NCBI GenBank assembly: GCA_009777725.1
Contig: WRLG01000001.1
Span: forward strand, 180,106 to 244,105
Source: Oscillospiraceae bacterium
Lineage (GTDB): Bacteria > Bacillota > Clostridia > Oscillospirales > Ruminococcaceae
Reading direction: 5' to 3'
Length of the DNA stretch: 64,000 nucleotides
The notes beneath the pieces are model-generated. The model was not told the origin of the DNA. It was given only the letters and a program-made list of their open reading frames with translations, and ran no database searches. This document shows, one piece after another, positions 19,203 through 28,100 of this stretch. Numbering within the stretch: position 1 is the first letter of the stretch; each line of letters begins with the position of its first letter. Position numbers and translations under genes: made by a program.

Positions 19203-20342
19203 ATGGGAAAACAATCGAAAAACAACAAGAAAAAGAAGGTATATGCTAAGTTTAAAGGGCATTGTGCCTACTGCGGCGTTCATCGTCCGTTTGATGAAAT
19301 GACGTTAGACCATATCATACCGAAAAATAAAAGCGGGAGCGGTCATGAGGATAATTTGTTCCCCGCTTGTGAACCTTGCAACAGTTTAAAGACGGATATA
19401 TCTATAGAAGCATTGAGAATTAAAGTCATTAAAATGAACGACCTTACATATCCTTCGTATGCAAATGGCGTGAAGAACGGGCTTATAGATGTTTCGCAAA
19501 ATCCACAAACTGTTACCTTTTATTTCGAGCGTTTTATGTCAGTTGACGATGTAATGGCACAGATTGAAATGTCAACAGTAAAAATAGCGGAGCATATTCA
19601 GCAAAAATTATATTGCAGATATGAGGGGCATTGTGCCTATTGCGGCGTTAGTATTTCGTTTAATGATATGGTATCCGAATATATAAAACCTCTGTCAAAG
19701 GGCGGCAAAAAAATAGTTGAAAATATGAATCCCGCTTGCAAAAGCTGTTCGGATATGAGGGCGGAATTATCAATAAAGAATTTCAAAAATCTAATTATGC
19801 TTTCTCCCGACAGCTTATCCTACAAAAACGCTTTTGAGAACGGTTTAATCGGCGAGGAATTTACCTGTTATTTTCAATTGCCTAAAATGGAGCGACTGGC
19901 AAAGTCAATGGGACTGCCGCTCAATGATATTCAGAGCATTCAAACCTTGAGAGAATTTTGCGAGAGCAAGCCAAATCGAATATATAAACGATACGGCGGT
20001 CTTTGTTCATATTGCGGAATCAGAACCTCGTTTGAGGAAATGCGAATTACGCACGGCTTCCCTGTATCTAAAGGCGGAAAAGACACTATAGCTAATATTT
20101 TCCCCGCTTGTCCGCTTTGCGGCGAAACGAAAGGCGAGCTTGACATCAAGGAATTTCGAGCCCTCATTAAGCGTTCCCCCGACAGCGACATTTATGATAA
20201 ATATGTCAATGCAAACCTTGTGAAAAGGAAAAGCATTAAATTCTTTTGGGAACTTCCTAAAACGAAACGGCTAAAAAAGATAATCCCCTGCGGAAACGGC
20301 GAACCGCTTCCGCAGGGTGAACTTGAATTAATTTTGCTGTAG
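19203..20342 (+). CDS. Protein with three tandem HNH-type zinc/nuclease units
   Basis: 379 residues made of three ~125-residue copies of one unit. Copy 1: C21xxC24, LDHIIP (36-40), N51, C56xxC59, N60, a complete HNH endonuclease motif. Copy 2: CAYCG and CKSC are kept but the DH is replaced by EY. Copy 3: CSYCG and CPLC are kept and the DH position is TH. After each HNH comes a shared tail: 'SPDSLSYKNAFENGLI', then a 'FYFERF / CYFQLPKMERL / FFWELPKTKRL' patch. Copy 1 is the likely active nuclease; copies 2 and 3 may bind DNA or be decaying. The C-terminal IPCGNGEPLPQGE is encoded by a terminator-like hairpin. It is convergent with the relaxase gene. Role unknown; a homing or defence nuclease is possible. 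Confidence 0.75.
   Translation: MGKQSKNNKKKKVYAKFKGHCAYCGVHRPFDEMTLDHIIPKNKSGSGHEDNLFPACEPCNSLKTDISIEALRIKVIKMNDLTYPSYANGVKNGLIDVSQNPQTVTFYFERFMSVDDVMAQIEMSTVKIAEHIQQKLYCRYEGHCAYCGVSISFNDMVSEYIKPLSKGGKKIVENMNPACKSCSDMRAELSIKNFKNLIMLSPDSLSYKNAFENGLIGEEFTCYFQLPKMERLAKSMGLPLNDIQSIQTLREFCESKPNRIYKRYGGLCSYCGIRTSFEEMRITHGFPVSKGGKDTIANIFPACPLCGETKGELDIKEFRALIKRSPDSDIYDKYVNANLVKRKSIKFFWELPKTKRLKKIIPCGNGEPLPQGELELILL
20286..20317. other. Hairpin inside the 3' end of the HNH gene
   Basis: CCCTGCGGAA (20286-20295) pairs perfectly with TTCCGCAGGG (20308-20317). It resembles the terminator at 18969-19006 and less closely the hairpin at 51721-51750, as if one terminator-like repeat had been absorbed into coding sequence. 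Confidence 0.55.
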
Positions 20343-20398
20343 TTTGGCTGACATTCGCTGTATTTTTCGTCGCCTAATGCCGTTACTCCGTTGATTTT

Positions 20399-21763
20399 TT
20401 ATTCAATCTCACTCAATTTAATTCGCCTGTTTCCAATCTCCGATTCAAGATTTTTACCTAAAATCAAATCAATATTTGCTTTCATTTTTTTGATTTCGTG
20501 ATACGCATCACGGCAATTATTCCGCTCGGCATAAAGGTGATTTTTATTCTCGTAAATCTCCCGCTGTTCAGCCCGCAAAGTCTTAATTAACGGCAACTTG
20601 CCGTCTTTGAAATGCTTTCGGAGAGCCTTATCAGCGGCGGTAAAAAGTATAAATTCCGCTTCATTTTCTTTGCGGTATTGAGCCTTGAAAACAACATTGT
20701 CTAACCTCTCAACAATCGGCTTAGTTTTGCGGTAAATTTCAATGTCTTTGATAATCACGTCAATCTCTTTTATCCGCTTTTCGACAGTTCTGATTTTCTC
20801 TTGCGACACATCTTTTTGGTTGCGGGCTTCATCATATTTTGCGGCTAAATCTTCATAAGTTTTAATGCCGTTTTCGGATAAAAAGTTAAAAGTTTTCGCC
20901 GCCGTTTTAAGATTATTCAGCTTCGCCCAATTCTCAAAACCCTTAGATTGCCGACACTTAATGTGATTTTCAATGTCAATCATCAAGCTGATTTGCTCGT
21001 CGTTTCGGTTTAAAATATTGCTTGTGATTTTGGATATTCCCTTAATCCGTTCTCGGATTCTGTCCTCTGAATATTCAACACCCAACGTCTTAGCACGAGT
21101 AAAACGCTCTTGATTATTCGCCTTGAAAGAAATATATTTGCCATACTTAATTTGATAATTTTCAGCTTGCATAAGCGACAAAAACTCGTCCCAACTTTGA
21201 GCCTGTAAAATATTCCTGTCAATAGTTTCACGCAACTTTGACTTCCAACTTTGCCCCTCTTTTTCTTTTTGCCATTCGTAGTGCGACTTGCCTTTGTTGC
21301 CGCTCGGCTTTTCAATTATCGACAGCCCCCGCCGACTGCAAATCATATCACTAACCCTGCGAATCCGATAAATATTATTTGCGGGCGAATGATACTTTTT
21401 CCTGTCCTTGAAACTGACAGAATTGAAAATTATATGGTTGTGGCAATGGTCTTTGTCCGTATGCGTTGCAATCACATATTCATATTTCCCCCGCAAAATC
21501 TTGTCGGCAAACTCTATTCCGATTTCGTGGGCGGTGCTGTAATCAACCTCGTCCGGCTTGAACGCTTGGATTAAATGATAGGCGAGAACGCCGCCTTGTT
21601 TGTCGGCATTTTTTCGGGTAAAATCAAATTCAAAATGTGCTGTTTCGGCGCTGCAACCGTGTGATGAAACAAGCAATTTGCCGTCGGTTTTGTCGGGATT
21701 TGTGATATATTTAACCGCCCTGATTAGGGTAGTTTTGATAGAATGAAGCGTTGTAACCGCCAT
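20399..21763 (-). CDS. Relaxase, MobP-type mobilization nuclease
   Basis: 454 residues. The N-terminal ~250 residues form the relaxase domain: MAVTTLHSIKTTLIRAVKYI, then the metal-binding three-histidine motif HTDKDHCHNHIIFNSVSF (HxDxxHxHxH) near residue 120. The nicking tyrosine is probably in the N-terminal 'VKYITNPDKT' segment. The C-terminal ~180 residues are charged and coiled-coil-like. It nicks the origin of transfer and carries the strand into the recipient. The ATG follows AGGAGG and overlaps the end of mobC by 40 bases. It is the last gene of the leftward transfer operon. Length is usual for the family and no defect is seen. Confidence 0.9.
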   Translation of the reverse strand: MAVTTLHSIKTTLIRAVKYITNPDKTDGKLLVSSHGCSAETAHFEFDFTRKNADKQGGVLAYHLIQAFKPDEVDYSTAHEIGIEFADKILRGKYEYVIATHTDKDHCHNHIIFNSVSFKDRKKYHSPANNIYRIRRVSDMICSRRGLSIIEKPSGNKGKSHYEWQKEKEGQSWKSKLRETIDRNILQAQSWDEFLSLMQAENYQIKYGKYISFKANNQERFTRAKTLGVEYSEDRIRERIKGISKITSNILNRNDEQISLMIDIENHIKCRQSKGFENWAKLNNLKTAAKTFNFLSENGIKTYEDLAAKYDEARNQKDVSQEKIRTVEKRIKEIDVIIKDIEIYRKTKPIVERLDNVVFKAQYRKENEAEFILFTAADKALRKHFKDGKLPLIKTLRAEQREIYENKNHLYAERNNCRDAYHEIKKMKANIDLILGKNLESEIGNRRIKLSEIE

Positions 21764-22053
21764 ATTTCCTCCTGTTTTTCTTTGATATTTTCAACATCGG
21801 CTTCATAAATCCGCCCCGTTGAATTAAGCCTTTTCAGAATTTGATTGATGTTGTTTCCGATTCTTTGGAGCGAAGAATTCAGCTCCCGAAACATTGAATA
21901 ATCGACATTTAGGATAAAGCCGTCCATCGCCATTTTCCTCAAATATGCCGAAAAATTCTTCGTTTTCGCAACTGCCATTTTGTTTTTGATAAACTCTTTT
22001 TCCTCGTCTGAAACATAGAATTTTACTACATTCGGGCGTTCTCTGGTTGGCAT
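21724..22053 (-). CDS. MobC-like relaxosome accessory protein
   Basis: A 109-residue basic protein: RPNVVKFYVSDEEKEFIKNK, FSAYLRKMAMDGFI, then SSLQRIGNNINQILKRLN. This is the ribbon-helix-helix plus 'GNNLNQ' pattern of MobC mobilisation proteins, which bind the origin of transfer and help the relaxase nick. It lies immediately before the relaxase with a 40-bp overlap. The origin of transfer is expected just upstream (22054-22113 or in the end of the helicase gene), but I cannot point to a nick site. Confidence 0.85.
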   Translation of the reverse strand: MPTRERPNVVKFYVSDEEKEFIKNKMAVAKTKNFSAYLRKMAMDGFILNVDYSMFRELNSSLQRIGNNINQILKRLNSTGRIYEADVENIKEKQEEIWRLQRFILSKLP

Positions 22054-22069
22054 AAAAAACCTCTTTCTA

Positions 22070-22104
22070 AAAAAATATTCGCCCCGAAATTAACAATCGG
22101 GGCG
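22070..22104 (-). terminator. Rho-independent terminator after the methylase-helicase gene
   Basis: Read leftward: CGCCCCGA, loop TTGTTAATT, TCGGGGCG (22104-22080), then AATATTTTTTT. It separates the giant gene from mobC and relaxase, though it may also contribute to an origin-of-transfer structure. Confidence 0.8.
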
Positions 22105-22113
22105 TTTGCAAAA

Positions 22114-25100
22114 CTATTCTAATTCGACCTTAATGGTTTTCGTTTTTGTAGTTTCACATTTTTGCGACCTGTCTTTATACAACAAAAGTTTATCCTTGAT
22201 TTTAAGATTTATGAGCAGAGAATCGGCGGCAACATTCGGTGAATTTTCAGCCGCTTTAGTCGACGCAGTTACCTCAATCCCGTCTTTACCCTCAACAGTC
22301 AAAATGGCATTTAATTCGTTTAGTCGTGCAAGTTTTTCTTGTAACACCGCCTCACGAGGAAACGGTTTGCCGAGTTCCGATTTAGCATCAGCGAGTTGGT
22401 TTTTCAGCGTTTCAAGCTGACTTTCAGAGCTTTCCAAATACTGCACAATCCCGCTTAAAGCGTTGTCAATCCTCGTCATATTGCCGAATGGGTCAACGCC
22501 CAATGTTACTTTGTGCGACATTTCACGTTTGAGTTCAAGGCGGTAGACATTCTCAAAACTGTCAAAAGAAAGTGCCATAGAAAAGCCTTTGTATTCGCCA
22601 ATGTCAAGCGTTTGAGTGGCAGATTTAAGCTGTTTGCAGGCTTCAATCAAAGCCTTTCCAGCCGCTTCCTTGTCGGTGAAATTCGCACCCGTAATCGTCA
22701 TCGGCAACATCTTTTTGTCGGCGGGAATTGCAATGTTTTTCAGGTGTTCATAGTCGCTTTTAAAGCCCTTTATGCGGTTTTCAGTCCTGCATATAGCCTC
22801 GGGGAAATACCTCAAAATATTGTCCTCAAGCCGATATTGTTCGTTGACATGATTTGATTTCAGAGCCTTTAATTTCGCAACGGAAACGTCCAAATCAATC
22901 TTCTCTTTGATGAGCGGATTGCCCGCACAAAGTGCCTTGATTTCGGCATACGAGAGCGTGGCTTCATCGACGTCATCGCAGGAGCGGACGGGGGACTTTG
23001 AAGTCATTATCTGGCTGATAAAATTCTGCTTATATTCAAGCATTTGATACAAATAACTGTCAAAACTTTTATCGGTGCAATACCTGAAAACCTTGACTTT
23101 TGCGTTCCGATTCCCCTGCCGTTTAATTCGACCCAACCGCTGGGTCATGTCAGAAGGGCGCCACGGCGCATCCAAATCATGAAGTGCAATAAGCCGATTT
23201 TGCACATTAGTTCCGCTCCCCATTTTTGCGGTAGAACCAAGCAAAACCCGCACTTGCCCTTTGCGGACTTTCGCAAATAATTCTTTCTTTTTCTCCTCGC
23301 TATCCGCCTCGTGAATGAAAGCAATTTCATGTTTCGGAACGCCACGGGATACAAGTTTATCACGAATATCATCGTAAACATTGAACCGTCCGTCCTTATT
23401 CGGAGTTGAAAAATCGCAGAACAAAAGTTGGGTTGATTTGTCCGATTTTGTGTCGTTCCAAATGCCGAAAACATTGTCAACGCAGACGTTGACTTTCGTA
23501 CCCGGCTCATCGGGCAGAAGCGGATTTATCATTCTCTGGTCTAATCCGATTTTACGACCATCGCCTGTAATCCTCAACATATTATCTTCAGAAGGGTCAA
23601 CTTTTTTATCACGGACTAATTTCGCCCTCTCGGACAAATCGGCAATCATGCGTTTTTGGTGTTCCGTCGGCTCGACTACAACCGTCTCAAATTCAACTTC
23701 CGGTGTTGGCAAATTGAGAGTTTCGGCGGTTTTAATGTCGGCACATTCTTTGAACATATTCATCAATTCGGGCAGGTTGAAGAACCTTGAAAACCTCGTC
23801 CGTGAACGATAGGAATTTCCTTCGGGGGCAAGTTCAAAACTCGTCTGTGTTTCCCCGAACGTCGCCGCCCAAGCATCAAAATGGCTCAATCCTTTTTGGT
23901 TTAGCAACCCCGATTGCAGATAACGCATGACGGTGTAGAGTTCCGTCATTGAGTTACTCAAAGGCGTTCCCGTGCTGAAAATCGTGCCTTTCCCGCCTGT
24001 CAACTCGTCAAGATATTGCGTTTTCAAATACAGGTCGGTTGACTTCTGTGCCTCGGTCTGCTGAACGCCCGCAACATTCCGCATTTTTGTATACAGGAAT
24101 AAATTTTTAAAGTAGTGGCTTTCGTCAACAACAAGCTTGTCAATGCCCAATTCCTCAAAGTTCACAACGTCGTCACGGCGGGGCGATTCAATCAGCTTTT
24201 TGAGTTTCGCCTCAAGATTTTTCTTTGTTTTTTCAAGCTGTTTAATCGTAAAATTATCGCCTTTTTGAAGTTTCATTTCTTTAATTCCCTGCGTGATTTC
24301 AAAGATTTGTTTTTTCATAAGGCGTTGCTGACGTTCCTGTGAAATCGGGATTTTTTCAAGCTGACTATGCCCGATTATCACGGCATCGTAATCCCCCGTC
24401 GCAATTTTAGCACACAAACGGCGGCGGTTTTTCTTTTCAAAATCCTTTTTAGTTGCGACTAAAATGTTAGCGGCGGGATAGAGCCGCAAAAACTCACCGC
24501 CGAACTGCTCTGTGATATGATTCGGCACTACAATCAGCGATTTATTGCAAATTCCAAGCCGCTTCGATTCCATAACCGAGGCACAAATTTCATACGTTTT
24601 CCCCGCCCCGACCTCGTGTGCAAACAACGTATTCCCGCCGTAAAGTGCGTGAGCAACAGCGTTTCGCTGATGAGTTTGCATAGTAATTTCGGGGTTCATT
24701 CCGACAAAATTTATGTGCGAGCCGTCATACTCACGAGGGCGAGATGAGTTGAATAATTCATTGTATTTTTCAACATAATGCTCTCGCCTGCGAGGGTCTT
24801 TAAAAATCCAATCTTTGAATGATTGCTTGATATTTTCTTGCTTTTCCTGTGCAAGCATGGTCTCTTTTTTGTTGAGTACGCTCTTTTCATTGCCGTCGCT
24901 GCCGACTACTTTGTCGTATACTTTTGAACTCCGCAAATTCAAAGTGTCCTCAATAATATGGTAGGCATTTTTACGGGAAGTGCCGAAAGTTGTGGTAGCA
25001 AAAACATTTCGAGGGTCGCCATTTTTCCCCGATATATTCCACTCGGAAGTGTATTTCGAGTAGTGAATTTTTATTGCACTTTTCGCATAATAAGACGTTT

Positions 25101-28100
25101 TGAGCGTTTCAAAAACAAAGTCTTTTATGGTGTCGGGTTCAATCCAAGTTGAGCCTAAACGCACATCAATATCGCAGGCTTCAAGCGGCTTCGGCATGAC
25201 CTGTTCCAACGCTTTAATATTGCCCTCAAACCCGCCTTTGTTCTCGTTAAAATGCCGTGCAGTTTCCAACTTTTCACGGATATTGCCCGACAAATATTCG
25301 TCCGCCGTGACGTAGTTAAGAGTTAAGAGTGAGGAGTTAAAAGTTGATGGAATTTGATAGATAACATCTTTTAAATCCTTGATTAAACGCTCTTTTGGCA
25401 GACTCGATAACTCCGACATAAAGTCTAAATCAACGCCCGCTTTTTCGGCGATACTAACCGCCAAAGCTTCACTTGCCGTATCAACGGAAGTGACAATTTT
25501 TCGCTGTTTAATCGTCCGCTTTGTGAACATATCGGCTTTGCGTTCAAGCTTGCCTTGCTCGTCTAAAATTTCAAGTGAACAAAGCAAATAATAACTGCTG
25601 TCGTCACGAAAAGCACCCGCATTTGCGGTGGAATTTATCAGCCCGTATCTGCGGTTAAAGTTGTCGTATAAGTTGTTGAGTTTGACCTGTTGTGACACAA
25701 TATCGCTGTCTTGATATTCGTTGAGTTGCAAGTCAATCAGCTTGCGAACGCAATCTCGCAGACCGACCATTGCCCGCACCCTATCCTCCGTCATTTTCGG
25801 CATTTGAACACGATTCATGCGGCTGTTCTCACGGTAATAAAGCTGATTTTCTGCAACAGTATAATTGAAATTTCGGACGTTTTCATCGGCAGGAATACTA
25901 TCAATAATGCTCTCATTTTCATGCTGATATTCGGGGATATTTCCTTGAATGTTTGCGATTGCAGACTTCAATTGTTCAGCTAAATTTGCACCCTCAAAAG
26001 GCACACAAGTTGTGCTGTTTTCACCGCCGTAAAGCCTTATACCGCTGTCGTTTGACATCGTGCCGAGCATCATTTGCGGGTTGTCGATAAAGTATTTATT
26101 GACGGAAATTCCGTTATTAGTTTTGCCGATTTTCACCCATTCGGGTTCAGTTTCCATGACAGTTTCACGCTTCTGGAGGAAGATAATATCACTTGTCACT
26201 TCCGTCCCTGCGTTCGCCTTAAACGCCGTATTCGGCAGACGAATTGCACCTAATAAATCCGCTCTTTCGGCAAGATATTTTCTGAAATTGCTGTTCTGTT
26301 TATCAAGCGTTCCCTTGCTTGTAATAAATGCCACAACCCCGCCCGGACGGACTTTATCAAGCGACTTTGCAAAGAAATAATCGTGGATATTTAGGTTGAG
26401 TTTATCGTATCTTTTATCGCTGATTTTGTATCCGCCGAAAGGCACATTGCCGACGGCTACATCAAAGAAATTATCCGAAAACTGCTTGTCTTCAAACCCA
26501 CTAATTGATATATCAGATTGCGGATAAAGTTGCTTTGCAATCCGTCCCGAAACATTATCAAGTTCAACACCATAGAGCTTAGAATTTTTCGCTATTTCTT
26601 CGGGAATCATGCCAAAGAAATTGCCTACTCCAACCGACGGCTCTAACACATTCCCCGATTTAAAACCAAGATTTTCAAGCCCCTCATAAATCGCTTTTAT
26701 GACCATTGGTGACGTATAATGAGCATTCAAAACAGACTCTTTCGCACACTCATATTCATAATCGGAAAGCGTATTTTTCAGCGTTTTATACTCATTCGCC
26801 CATTGCGGATTTTTCTCATCAAACGCTTGTGAAAGCCCGCCCCAACCAACATAGCGTGACAGCGCTTCTTTTTCCTCATCGTTGGGATACGGCGGTCGTG
26901 TTCCCGCCGGGCAAGAAATACTCTGGTGAAAATCAAACGCACGTTCAATTTCTTGCAATAATTTGATAGCCGCAATGTTGTTTTTGAATTTTTCTTTTGC
27001 ACCGCCAACACCCAAATTATCATCAGTAATGCGGAAATTTTCGCCCTTAGATTTAGGCGATTCTTGCACCTCATTAGGCTTAGAAAGATGAGGAAAAAGC
27101 GGGGTAATAATTATTTCGGGTTCGTCTTCAACCGCTAAATCTGTAATGTCAATTTCGCTTGTTGCAAGCTCTGATTTTTCACGTTCTGCCCTTTCAATAT
27201 TAAGCAAAAATTCAATATTTTCGGAGCGTGAAATTGGATAAGAGTGCATCAAAGCAACGTCTAAAAAACTGACTTTGTCCCATTCTGTGTCAACTTTTTC
27301 AACAATCATTTCCCGCCCGTCAATGACATAATGTTTGCCTATTAATGTTGTAGGGTCAATCTCGTCAAAGTGAGGTTTTGCCGCAACTTCATCAACGCTA
27401 ATATCAAATAAATCATCATCAAGAACAGCTTTCTCGACAACAGCAAAACCGTGATTATACAACTCGTCCTCGTTCATGGAAACAATTTCTTCGGTAGTAG
27501 TTTCTTTCAATTTCAACTCGCCGTCGCAAATCCGCACGACTTCATAAATGCCATCATCAAGTTCAAGAATATCTCCCTCGGTAACAAGATAATCGGGGTA
27601 ATCATCTTCGTCTAACTCGCTTGTTTCGGGCATCTCGTGAGTTTCTGAAACCTCGGTTTTATCGGGCTTTGGAGTATCATTCAACTCCTCATTCCTAATT
27701 TCTAATTCCTCATTATCCTCAAACATCCCATAAAGCTCAAGAACTTTTTCAGCCTCCTCAATTCGCCGCAAATTGTAATCATCGGCGGGGGCATAGTTGT
27801 TCAAAACATATTCAGCGTGTCTGATTCGCCTTGAAATATCGTCCTCTGTGATATACTCGCCGCTCTTGACAAGCTCGGCAATTCTCTTTGCGGTTTGATT
27901 CCAATTAAGGCTGATTTTTCTCTCGCCGTTTGGTGAATTTTCGTCATACAAACGCAGGTGAATACCTTTGCCGTTATGGTCTGAACTTTTGACAATGCCG
28001 TCACCGCTATGTCCGCCGATGCCGTATTCTTTGGATAAAAACTTGGCAAATTCAGCTGTAGTTGGATTGGATTTAGCGTATTTTTCAATGCGGAATTTGC

